Shown: positions 1 to 6,708 of the stretch, in pieces
How positions within the stretch are numbered: position 1 is the first letter of the stretch
Layout: every line of letters starts with the position of its first letter
Origin: Anaerolinea sp.
GTDB taxonomy: Bacteria > Chloroflexota > Anaerolineae > Promineifilales > Promineifilaceae
Length of the DNA stretch: 40,578 nt
Assembly (NCBI GenBank): GCA_014879875.1
Contig: JACSRF010000301.1
Coordinates: 1-40,578 of the forward strand
Reading direction: 5' to 3'
Program-made: the position numbers and the translations under genes
Notes under the pieces: model-generated
Seen by the model: only the letters and a program-made list of their open reading frames with translations
The model's database searches: none
What the model was told of the DNA's origin: nothing

Positions 1-70
1 TCATCATGTAGGGCAATTTGTCAAATTGCCCTACACACGCAAAGACGAAAACGTCGTTTACACATTAGAG
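1..70 (+). repeat. Dispersed leader repeat R1, copy 1
   Basis: A 70-bp segment that recurs in inverted orientation at 24461-24530 with 68 of 70 positions identical by my alignment. It contains a near-perfect hairpin (13-nt arms at 8-20 and 22-34, one-base loop, arm GTAGGGCAATTTG) followed by a conserved tail rich in ACG/CGT. Identity stops sharply after position 70. The left edge is cut by the window, so the full length is unknown. It lies about 35 bp upstream of the first hydrogenase gene, with the hairpin on the distal side, the same arrangement relative to a gene start as the other copy. Confidence 0.9.
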
Positions 71-104
71 TGAGAAATAGAGATAGAGTTTGAAAGGAAA
101 TGGC

Positions 105-431
105 ATGAGCGACATATTGTTAACGCCTCCGATTGCTTTTTTGATTTTTTTGCTCCTGGTGAGTGCGTTGTCTGGCATGGGGCGGCTGCTGGCGGGGCCG
201 TCGCAGCAGACGGAGATGAAGTCAAGCACTTATTCCAGTGGTGAAGCGCCGCCGACGGAAATGGCTGCGCCGGGATACCGGCCGTTTTTTGTGGTCGCCC
301 TCTTCTTCGCTATTTTGCACCTGGGGGTGTTGGTGTTGGGCGTGGGCGGGTTTGGCGCAGGTGTGGGCGTGGGAACGGCCGTTTACCTGGTCGGTTTGGC
401 GCTGGCTCTGTTGGCGCTCATTGTAGGTTAA
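105..431 (+). CDS. NuoA-like small membrane subunit of the group 4 hydrogenase
   Basis: A 108-residue hydrophobic protein with three predicted membrane segments (about residues 6-26, 57-79 and 82-107). The loop with KSSTYSSGE followed by RPFFVVALFFAIL matches the NuoA/ND3 pattern of a Tyr-x-x-Gly loop before the second helix. The acidic residues that normally follow in NuoA (the FDxE stretch) are replaced by LHLG, and the loop Cys is Ser, so it is a divergent member. I chose the ATG at 105, preceded by AAAGGA at 93-98, over an in-frame TTG at 90. It heads the run NuoA-B-C-D-H-I. NuoA homologues are not a standard part of Ech/Hyc-type hydrogenases, so its presence is unusual. The family call rests on pattern only. 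Confidence 0.65.
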   Translation: MSDILLTPPIAFLIFLLLVSALSGMGRLLAGPSQQTEMKSSTYSSGEAPPTEMAAPGYRPFFVVALFFAILHLGVLVLGVGGFGAGVGVGTAVYLVGLALALLALIVG

Positions 432-474
432 CGTGAAACGTGAAGAAGCTAAATTCACACATTGCGTTTCACGT
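431..474. repeat. Inverted heptamer-type hairpin between the first two hydrogenase genes
   Basis: Perfect 10-nt arms ACGTGAAACG (431-440) and CGTTTCACGT (465-474) enclose a 24-nt loop. The left arm continues as imperfect 7-bp repeats of the GTGAAAC type. It begins at the last base of the NuoA-like stop codon and fills most of the gap. It resembles the hairpins at 11171-11207 and 20566-20606. Confidence 0.75.
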
Positions 475-488
475 AAAAGGTTGAGCAC

Positions 489-959
489 ATGATCATCTCA
501 GAAAAGAACTGGCAAACTGTTTTTGACCGCGTTAAGACCTGGGCGCGGGTGAATTCACCTTGGGTTATCCATTTCAACAGTGGCTCATGTAATGGTTGTG
601 ACATCGAAATTTTGGCGACGGTGACGCCACGCTATGACCTGGAGCGCTTTGGCGTGAAGCTGCAAGGCAGTCCGCGCCATGCCGACATCCTGCTCTGTAC
701 GGGGCCGGTGACGCGCCAGGCGCGTGAACGCCTGCTGCGCGTTTATGAGCAGATGCCAGAGCCAAAATTTGTCGTGGCCGTAGGATCGTGCGCGCTTTCC
801 GGTGGCGCATTTCACGACTGTTACAACACGATGGGCGGTGTGGATCAGGTGATTCCGGTGGATGCGTTTATACCTGGCTGCCCCCCGCGCCCCGAAGCGA
901 TTATTGACGGAGTAGTAAAGTTGTTGACGAGTTTGCAGGCAGAGAGGAGCACTCCATGA
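489..959 (+). CDS. Group 4 [NiFe] hydrogenase small subunit (NuoB/EchC-like)
   Basis: This 156-residue protein is the electron-transfer small subunit holding the proximal [4Fe-4S] cluster. Visible ligands are C34 and C37 in SGSCNGCD, C101 in VGSCA and C131 in PGCPPRPE, the pattern shared by NuoB, EchC and HycG. There is no twin-arginine signal and no second-cluster domain, as expected for the short, cytoplasm-facing group 4 type. It passes electrons between the NuoD-like catalytic subunit and the NuoI-like ferredoxin subunit. AAAGG precedes the ATG. Its stop overlaps the next start in ATGA (956-959), implying translational coupling. Confidence 0.93.
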   Translation: MIISEKNWQTVFDRVKTWARVNSPWVIHFNSGSCNGCDIEILATVTPRYDLERFGVKLQGSPRHADILLCTGPVTRQARERLLRVYEQMPEPKFVVAVGSCALSGGAFHDCYNTMGGVDQVIPVDAFIPGCPPRPEAIIDGVVKLLTSLQAERSTP

Positions 960-1441
960 GAACGACAGAAGAAGTGTTGATCCTGGCGCGGGAGATTGCC
1001 GGGGCGTGGGACTGGGCGACGGAAGTGACACAGCCGGAAGTGAATCGGCTGGATGTACAGCTGCGTAACCCGGCAGATTTGGTGGCGATTGTGACGGCGC
1101 TGCGCGTGAAGCGGTTGGGCTATCTGGCGGCAATTACCGGCCTGGATCTGGGCGTGGAAGCGGGGGAGTTGGAGGCGTTGTATCACTTTTGCGTGGGCGC
1201 GGCGGTGATTACGCTGCGTATCAAACTGAATCGGGGGGAAACGGCCGTTGCCTCCCTCAGTGAACTTATCCCCAGCGCCGAACCCTTTGAACGTGAACTG
1301 CGCGAAATGTACGGCGTCAACATCACTGGTCTTGTCGCTCCCGATTACCTGTACCTGCCCGACGATTGGCCTACGGGGGTCTTTCCCATGCGCCAGGATT
1401 TTGATGCCCAGGTATTGTTGTCGGAGAATGGGAAGCGGTAA
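956..1441 (+). CDS. NuoC/EchD-like 30-kDa subunit
   Basis: A 161-residue peripheral subunit of the hydrogenase. The C-terminal stretch with FERELREMYGV, then LPDDWP and MRQDF matches the NuoC/HycE N-terminal domain signature (ERE-x2-(D/E)M(F/Y)G ... LPDDW ... R-x-D). In complex I and in Ech-type enzymes this subunit packs against the large subunit at the cytoplasmic arm and binds no metal. The start overlaps the small-subunit stop by four bases. A separate NuoC gene, not fused to NuoD, is the Ech-like arrangement rather than the Hyc/Hyf fusion. Confidence 0.9.
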   Translation: MRTTEEVLILAREIAGAWDWATEVTQPEVNRLDVQLRNPADLVAIVTALRVKRLGYLAAITGLDLGVEAGELEALYHFCVGAAVITLRIKLNRGETAVASLSELIPSAEPFERELREMYGVNITGLVAPDYLYLPDDWPTGVFPMRQDFDAQVLLSENGKR

Positions 1442-1444
1442 GCA

Positions 1445-1465
1445 CAATACGCAATCCGCAATATG
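1445..1465 (+). repeat. Three-unit heptamer tandem repeat (CAATnnG)
   Basis: Three consecutive 7-bp units, CAATACG, CAATCCG and CAATATG, lie between the NuoC-like stop and the ribosome binding site of the large subunit. This is one of many short 7-bp-period blocks in the window. The same word family appears as an inverted pair at 31466-31502. Confidence 0.7.
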
Positions 1466-1476
1466 GAGAATCAACT

Positions 1477-2577
1477 ATGCAAACAGAAACACAACGCGAG
1501 CGCTTTACCATCCCCATTGGCCCACAGCATCCGGCGCTGAAGGAGCCAGGACACTTTCTCTTTACGGTGGATGGGGAAATTGTCACCGATGCCAAAGTGC
1601 GCCTGGGGTATGCGCATCGCGGCCTGGAGAAGTTGGCCGAGAAGCAAAATTGGGTGCAAAACATTTATTTGTTTGAGCGTGTTTGTGGCATTTGTTCGCA
1701 CACGCACGCCACTGCCTACTGCCTGGGTGTGGAGCGGTTGGGCGGCGTGACTGCGCCACCACGCGCACAGGCTATCCGTACCCTGGTTTGCGAGCTGGAG
1801 CGCATTCATAGCCACCTGCTTTGGCTGGGGGTGTCGGCGCATGAGGCGGGTTTTGACACGCTCTTCATGTATAGCTGGCGTGACCGCGAGACGGTTATGG
1901 ATTTGCTGGAGGCGTTTACCGGTAATCGCGTCAACTATTCGGTGAACGTACTTGGCGGTGTGAAGGCGGATATTACAGACGAACTGACACGAACCATTCT
2001 TGCTGGGTTGAATTTTCTGGAAGAGCGGACACACCATTACCTGAATGTGGTTAGCAAAGATACCAGCTTTTTGCAGCGCACGCGCGGCGTGGGGGTGATG
2101 ACGCGGCAGCAGGCAGAAGTGTTGGGCGTGGTGGGGCCGACGGCGCGCGCCTCTGGCGTGCTGCGTGACATTCGCGTAGAAGCGCCCTATGCTGCTTATG
2201 CTGATTTTCCGGCGCAGGTGATCATAGATGAGCGTGGCGACCTGGAGGCGCGGTTTTTGGTGCGGCTGAAGGAATTGTTGGAGAGTTACCGGCTGTCGCG
2301 CGTGATATTGGCGAACTTGCCTGTTGGTGATTTGACGGTGCGTATGCCACGTCGCATCAAGGCCGGGGAGACGGTGAGTCGTGTGGAAGCGCCACGTGGG
2401 GAACTATTTTACTTCCTCAAGAGCAATGGCACGGATACGCCAGCGCGGGTACATGCGCGTACCCCTACTATTTGTAATATGGCTTCCGTAGTGCGGTTGG
2501 CAGTGGGGCATCAATTGGCTGACGTGCCGCTGATTTTGGCAGGGATTGACCCGTGTTTTTCGTGTAATGACCGGTAA
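1477..2577 (+). CDS. Group 4 [NiFe] hydrogenase large (catalytic) subunit, NuoD/EchE-like
   Basis: A 366-residue catalytic subunit that binds the Ni-Fe(CN)2CO centre and interconverts H+ and H2. Both nickel-binding motifs are present: RVCGICSHTH (C70 and C73) and DPCFSC (C360 and C363). They separate it from true complex I NuoD, which lacks these cysteines. The protein ends at DPCFSCNDR, where the Arg is the usual processing site, so there is no C-terminal extension and no maturation protease should be needed for this subunit. GGAGA lies about 7 nt before the ATG. It follows the NuoC-like gene by 35 bp. Confidence 0.95.
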   Translation: MQTETQRERFTIPIGPQHPALKEPGHFLFTVDGEIVTDAKVRLGYAHRGLEKLAEKQNWVQNIYLFERVCGICSHTHATAYCLGVERLGGVTAPPRAQAIRTLVCELERIHSHLLWLGVSAHEAGFDTLFMYSWRDRETVMDLLEAFTGNRVNYSVNVLGGVKADITDELTRTILAGLNFLEERTHHYLNVVSKDTSFLQRTRGVGVMTRQQAEVLGVVGPTARASGVLRDIRVEAPYAAYADFPAQVIIDERGDLEARFLVRLKELLESYRLSRVILANLPVGDLTVRMPRRIKAGETVSRVEAPRGELFYFLKSNGTDTPARVHARTPTICNMASVVRLAVGHQLADVPLILAGIDPCFSCNDR

Positions 2578-2631
2578 GGTCTGGCAGACTCATGTCTGTG
2601 TGGAAAAGGGTAAGCGTTCAGCCCCCTGTTC

Positions 2632-2679
2632 TGGCCGGTCTCCCGACCGTGCCAGTCAGGCTCGGTCAGAGACCGGCCA
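2632..2679. repeat. Long intercistronic hairpin before the NuoH-like gene
   Basis: Arms at 2632-2649 (TGGCCGGTCTCCCGACCG) and 2663-2679 (CGGTCAGAGACCGGCCA) pair over about 17 bp with one bulge and a 13-nt loop. No T-run follows, so it is not a normal intrinsic terminator. It could be an mRNA processing or stabilising element, or a palindromic repeat. It sits in the 134-bp gap between large subunit and membrane subunit, the longest gap in the operon. Confidence 0.6.
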
Positions 2680-2711
2680 CAGCGGGGGTGAACGGTTACG
2701 GAAAAGGTGTG

Positions 2712-3638
2712 ATGAGTATGAATACAGTGACGAGTGTGGCGGCGCTGCTGCTGTTTCCCAGCGGATTGTTTTTACTGCTGTCTGGGCTGGCGTATGAGTG
2801 GGCGGACCGCAAGCTGTTGGCACAGTTTCAAAATCGGGTGGGGCCGCGCTGGTTCCAACCGCTGGCAGATGTGGTGAAGCTGCTGGCAAAGGAGGAGGTG
2901 ACGCCGGAGGGGGTCAACGGCCGTCTCTTCATCGCCCTCCCCATCATTGCCCTGACTGGGAGCTTGACGGCCGCGCTGTATGTACCTCTCTTTGGCCTGC
3001 CCCCTGCATACAGCTTCCCTGGCGACCTGATTGTGACGCTCTATCTGCTCAGTGTGCTGACGTTGTGCATGGGCGTTGCCGGGGCGAACACGCTGGATCG
3101 CTTTTCGTTGGTAGGGGCCACGCGCGCCCTGACGCAGCTTTTCTCCTACGAGGCGCCCTTTTTGTTGGCGCTGTTGGGGCCGGCCGTAGCAGCCGGGAGC
3201 TGGCAAATTAGCGAGATTGCGGCGTATGCAGACGGCCGTTACCTCCTGTTTGTGCAGCCTATTGGCTTTATCGTCGCGATGATCGGGCTGATGGGCAAAC
3301 TGGAACTGCCCCCTTTCGATGCCCCAGAGGCAGAGACAGAAATCGTCGCCGGAGCGTTGACCGAATACAGTGGGCGCGGGTTGGCGCTTTTCCGGCTGGG
3401 TAAAGGGGTGGAAATGGTGATTGGGCTGACTCTGGTGGCTGCTTTTTACCTGGGCGGCGTCGCCAACCCGCTGCTCTTCTTACTAAAAACGTTGGCGCTG
3501 CTGTTGGTGATGGTGGTTATGCAAGCGCTGCTGACCCGTCTGCGGATAGACCAGACGGTGGGGTTGTGGTGGCGTTACGGGGCGCTGCTGGTGTTGGCGC
3601 AATGGCTGATCATGATTTTAGTCGGCCTGGGAGGATGA
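2712..3638 (+). CDS. NuoH/EchB-like integral membrane subunit
   Basis: A 308-residue, very hydrophobic protein with about eight predicted membrane helices. Signature pieces are YEWADRKLLAQFQNRVGPRW near the N-terminus (the NuoH ExADRK...Q.R.GP loop) and the acidic loop PPFDAPEAETEIVAG near the middle. This subunit anchors the hydrogenase arm to the membrane and, with antiporter-like partners, couples ferredoxin:proton redox to ion translocation. I chose ATG 2712, preceded by AAAGG, because the sequence upstream in frame (from 2592) is the hairpin region and does not look like protein. No NuoL/M/N-like antiporter gene is visible; one could lie left of the window. Confidence 0.9.
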   Translation: MSMNTVTSVAALLLFPSGLFLLLSGLAYEWADRKLLAQFQNRVGPRWFQPLADVVKLLAKEEVTPEGVNGRLFIALPIIALTGSLTAALYVPLFGLPPAYSFPGDLIVTLYLLSVLTLCMGVAGANTLDRFSLVGATRALTQLFSYEAPFLLALLGPAVAAGSWQISEIAAYADGRYLLFVQPIGFIVAMIGLMGKLELPPFDAPEAETEIVAGALTEYSGRGLALFRLGKGVEMVIGLTLVAAFYLGGVANPLLFLLKTLALLLVMVVMQALLTRLRIDQTVGLWWRYGALLVLAQWLIMILVGLGG

Positions 3639-3643
3639 GATCA

Positions 3644-4054
3644 ATGAAGCTGGGATCAATGCTGAAAGATATTTCCAAGGCGCTGGTGCAACGGCCGATT
3701 ACGGAACAATACCCATTTGTGCGGCGCGCCGTGCCAGAGCGTCTGCGCGGCCGTCTGATTTGGAACCCGGAGACGTGTACCGGCTGTGGCTTGTGCGCCA
3801 CCGACTGCCCGGCTCATGCTATTGAACTGCTGGTGTTGGATAAAAAGGCGAAGCGTTTTGTGATGACCTATCACGTAGATCGCTGCACTTTTTGCGCGCA
3901 ATGTGTGCATAGCTGTCGCCAGGGGTGTTTGCAAATGGCGGCAGATGATTGGGAGTTGGCCGCTTTGGCGCGAGAACCCTTTGTGCGGAGCTACAACAGC
4001 AAAGCACAGGAGAATGGCGCGCAGGATGCCGCTCCTGGGCAAAATGCGGATTAG
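3644..4054 (+). CDS. NuoI/EchF-like 2x[4Fe-4S] ferredoxin subunit
   Basis: A 136-residue polyferredoxin subunit, the likely entry point for electrons from soluble ferredoxin. It has two cluster motifs, CTGCGLCATDCPAHA and CTFCAQCVHSCRQGC; in the second the Pro usual after the fourth Cys is Arg. The ATG at 3644 has GGGAGG nine bases upstream, better than the ATG at 3635, which lies directly against it. The NuoH-like stop is 5 bp before the start. It closes the operon; a receiver gene follows after 44 bp with its own ribosome binding site. Confidence 0.92.
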   Translation: MKLGSMLKDISKALVQRPITEQYPFVRRAVPERLRGRLIWNPETCTGCGLCATDCPAHAIELLVLDKKAKRFVMTYHVDRCTFCAQCVHSCRQGCLQMAADDWELAALAREPFVRSYNSKAQENGAQDAAPGQNAD

Positions 4055-4098
4055 TGTTTATTTTCCATGATGCACATGGAAAAAGGATGGAAGGAACC

Positions 4099-4503
4099 AT
4101 GTCTAAAATTCTAGTGATTGACGATGATCAAGATATCGTTGATGCCGTAAGGATGACATTGGAGAGCGCCGGGCACGTGGTGGTAGAAGCGCACAGTGGC
4201 AAGGAAGGGCTGGCGATGATTGAGCAGGTACGCCCAGACCTGCTCATCCTCGACGTGATGATGGAAACCCATACCGAGGGGTTCCAAATCGCCCTGAAAC
4301 TGCGCAGCCCTGACCCAACATCCAGATTTGCGACTTTCAAGAACATCCCGATCTTGATGCTGACGGCTATTCACAGCACGACGCCGCTGCGCTTTGAACC
4401 AGATATTGATTATCTGCCAGTGGAGTTGTTTGTGGATAAGCCCATTGATCCAGATGATCTGATTCGCAAGGTGGATTGGGTATTGAGCCGGGAAACGGTG
4501 TAG
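4099..4503 (+). CDS. Single-domain (CheY-like) response regulator
   Basis: A 134-residue receiver with no output domain. The fold residues are present: acidic cluster D8-D10, phosphoacceptor D52 in LLILDVMME, T89 in MLTA and K114 in DKPID. AAGGAA precedes the ATG, which opens the protein at MSKILVIDDD. An acidic/Thr insertion (ETHTEGFQ, then SPDPTSRFATFK) lengthens the middle compared with plain CheY. The next two genes encode histidine kinases in the same direction, so it probably belongs to one relay. Location after the hydrogenase operon suggests redox or H2-linked control, which is inference. Confidence 0.9.
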   Translation: MSKILVIDDDQDIVDAVRMTLESAGHVVVEAHSGKEGLAMIEQVRPDLLILDVMMETHTEGFQIALKLRSPDPTSRFATFKNIPILMLTAIHSTTPLRFEPDIDYLPVELFVDKPIDPDDLIRKVDWVLSRETV

Positions 4504-4516
4504 GAAAATGGGCGAT

Positions 4517-4551
4517 CGGTAAGCGGTTATCGGTTATCAGTAACCGGTGAT
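4517..4551 (+). repeat. Five-unit heptamer repeat (CGGTnAn type)
   Basis: Consecutive 7-bp units CGGTAAG, CGGTTAT, CGGTTAT, CAGTAAC and CGGTGAT fill the gap between the receiver and the kinase. The same words recur at 15302-15345 and 39789-39823. The block runs up to an alternative kinase start at 4554. Confidence 0.75.
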
Positions 4552-4571
4552 CGATGGTGGGTGGCCGGCTG

Positions 4572-6512
4572 ATGAAGCGACTGCTGGCTGTTGTGGTGCG
4601 AGGGCGCTTGCAGGTGGTGTTGGTGGCCTGCTTTGCGCTGGTGGCCGCCCTGACGGTGGGGCTGGGCACGTTGGTCACGTCGCGGGTGATCAACGATTAT
4701 CTGGCGCAGGCTGAAACAGAGCGTGTCGCCAGGGACATGGATCTGGCGGCGGCTTTCTACCAGCTCAAATTGGATGAAGTTGCCGCCATCAGCCACCGTC
4801 TGGTACTTGATCCCTGGGTGGTGGATAACCTGCCAACTGCGGCCGCGGGGGCGCCGGATGCGCTGCGCGTGATTGACCAACAGATCACGAACAAAATCAC
4901 GGTTCTGGCCCTGGGGGGAACTCACCTGATTGCCGTATTGGATGTGGATGGCGACATTTTGGCCGGACGGGTTCTTTCCCCGGCCAGTGAACTATCGCCG
5001 CTCCTGGCACAAGGCAACTGGGGGACGCTGCCCATTGTGCAAGCGGCGCTGACGACCGGGCAGGAGCAGGCAGCCACCGAGATTTTATCGGCTGAGTTAC
5101 TGGCGCAAGTGGGGCTGGATGATCAGGTGCGGGTGGCGCTCATTGACACGCCCAAAGCAGCGCCGCAGCCCTATGATCCGCGCGAAGGTACAGCCGGATT
5201 GGCATTGGTGGGGGTGGCGCCGGTGCGGGATGAGGACGGCCGTCTACAAGGCGCAGTGCTGGCAGCTTACCTCTTCAATAATGATTACACCCTGGTTGAC
5301 CATATTAAGGCGGTGGCCGGCGTTGACACCGTCACCATTTTTTTTGGCGATTTGCGCGTGTCTACAAATGTGATGACCGTTGAGGGCGAACGCGCAGTAG
5401 GTACGCGCATCTCCCAAGAGGTTTTCGACGTTGTGCTGACGCAGGGGCAGGACTATGTTGGCCGCGCTTTTGTGGTCAACGATTGGTTCATTACCCGTTA
5501 TGAGCCGCTGTGGGATTATCAGGGCCGGGTGGTCGGCAGCCTGTACGTAGGCGCGCGGGAGTCGGCGTTTCGCGCTCTGGTTCACGCTTTTAACAACCGG
5601 GTGATCCTGATCGCCCTGGTGTGCATTGCCCTGGCCGGGGTGATTGCCGTGCCCATTTCGCGCCTGATCACCCGTCCCATTGCCGACCTGGTGACCGCTA
5701 ACCGCTGTCTGGCGCGGGGGGACATGGCCGTGCGCGTGACGCCATCGGGCAGCAATGAATTGGCAATGTTAGGACACTCATTTAACAGAATGGTGGCGAG
5801 GCTGCAACAAACGCAGGAGACGCTGCTGCATAAGGAGCGGTTGGCTTCCATGGGGCAGCTTTCGGCGGGTGTGGCTCACGAAATCAATAACCCGCTAGGG
5901 ACGATTTTGCTGTTTGCGGATATTTTGCATAAGGAAACGGCCGTCACCGACCCCCGCCGCGAAGATTTGCAGTTAATCATAGATGAAGCGGTGCGCTGCA
6001 AAAAGATCGTCGCCGATTTGCTGAATTTTGCCCGGCAGCAGGAAGTGATGGCCGAGGAAACGGACGTGAATGCGTTGCTGGGGCAGGTGTTGGGGATTGT
6101 TACCCGTGAGCCGGCCGCGGCCAGCGTGACCATTGTGCGCCGCTTTGACCCGGCGCTGCCGTTCATTCAGGCAGACCCGGCGCAGTTGCAGCAGGTGTTC
6201 ACCAACCTGATCGGCAATGCGATGGAGGCGATGCCGGGTGGGGGGACGATTACGCTGGCGACACGGCCGTTGAACGGGCAACAAGTGGAAATAGAGATCA
6301 GCGATACCGGCAGCGGCATTCCCGCAGAAAATCTGGGTAAATTATTTACGCCATTTTACACGACCAAGCCGATTGGCAAGGGGACAGGGCTGGGATTGTC
6401 TATTGCTTATGGTATTATCAAGATGCACCAGGGACAGATTTCTGTGCAAAGCCTGGGGGGCAAAGGCGCGACGTTTACTGTTGTGCTGCCGGTAAAATTG
6501 GCCGCGACGTAG
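4572..6512 (+). CDS. Membrane sensor histidine kinase (Cache-HAMP-HisKA-HATPase)
   Basis: A 646-residue transmembrane kinase. A membrane helix at about residues 11-33 leads into a 300-residue extracytoplasmic region that resembles a Cache sensor (stretches with DWFITRYEPLWD and GSLYVGAR close the second lobe), then a second helix at about 340-362 and a HAMP segment. The kinase core has the H-box GVAHEINNP with H436, N-box NLIGNAMEAM, and G-boxes DTGSGIP and GTGLGLS. The start is uncertain: ATG 4572 gives a conventional basic N-terminus, while ATG 4554 adds six residues from the repeat edge. No strong ribosome binding site supports either. Likely partner is the CheY-like receiver just upstream; the ligand is unknown. 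Confidence 0.92.
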   Translation: MKRLLAVVVRGRLQVVLVACFALVAALTVGLGTLVTSRVINDYLAQAETERVARDMDLAAAFYQLKLDEVAAISHRLVLDPWVVDNLPTAAAGAPDALRVIDQQITNKITVLALGGTHLIAVLDVDGDILAGRVLSPASELSPLLAQGNWGTLPIVQAALTTGQEQAATEILSAELLAQVGLDDQVRVALIDTPKAAPQPYDPREGTAGLALVGVAPVRDEDGRLQGAVLAAYLFNNDYTLVDHIKAVAGVDTVTIFFGDLRVSTNVMTVEGERAVGTRISQEVFDVVLTQGQDYVGRAFVVNDWFITRYEPLWDYQGRVVGSLYVGARESAFRALVHAFNNRVILIALVCIALAGVIAVPISRLITRPIADLVTANRCLARGDMAVRVTPSGSNELAMLGHSFNRMVARLQQTQETLLHKERLASMGQLSAGVAHEINNPLGTILLFADILHKETAVTDPRREDLQLIIDEAVRCKKIVADLLNFARQQEVMAEETDVNALLGQVLGIVTREPAAASVTIVRRFDPALPFIQADPAQLQQVFTNLIGNAMEAMPGGGTITLATRPLNGQQVEIEISDTGSGIPAENLGKLFTPFYTTKPIGKGTGLGLSIAYGIIKMHQGQISVQSLGGKGATFTVVLPVKLAAT

Positions 6513-6520
6513 AGGGTGAT

Positions 6521-6612
6521 TATAGGATTTACGATTAACGATTTGCGATTTACGATTGGCTTGCCCCTGACAAGCTGTGAGAAAACCCCAAATCTTTTTC
6601 TTAACATCTATA
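6521..6612 (+). repeat. Dispersed repeat R2, copy 1
   Basis: A 92-bp element matching 19342-19434 at roughly 92% by my alignment (about seven differences including one indel). It opens with TATAG and closes with CTATA, giving short terminal inverted repeats. It contains five 7-bp units of the GATTTAC type, a small hairpin (GCTTG...CAAGC) and a T-rich 3' part. It starts 8 bp after the kinase stop. It may be a miniature mobile element or a small RNA/terminator unit. Confidence 0.85.
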
Positions 6613-6617
6613 GTAAT

Positions 6618-6692
6618 GGGTAGAGGGTGGTTTGTTAGTTTGATGGTTTGCTGGTTTGTTTACCAACCAACCAACATAACCAACCAACCACA
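6618..6692. repeat. Low-complexity GTTTG / CCAAC inverted block
   Basis: Repeats of GGTTTG with about 8-bp spacing (6628-6662) are followed by 4-bp-period CCAA repeats (6662-6690). The two halves are largely complementary, so the transcript could fold. It lies between R2 and the ribosome binding site of the next kinase. Confidence 0.6.
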
Positions 6693-6708
6693 AGAGATGG
6701 AGTAAGTC

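Noticed and set aside
1477-2577. Annotation as complex I NuoD
   Set aside because: Both nickel-binding Cys pairs (CGIC and DPCxxC) are present, so it is a hydrogenase subunit.
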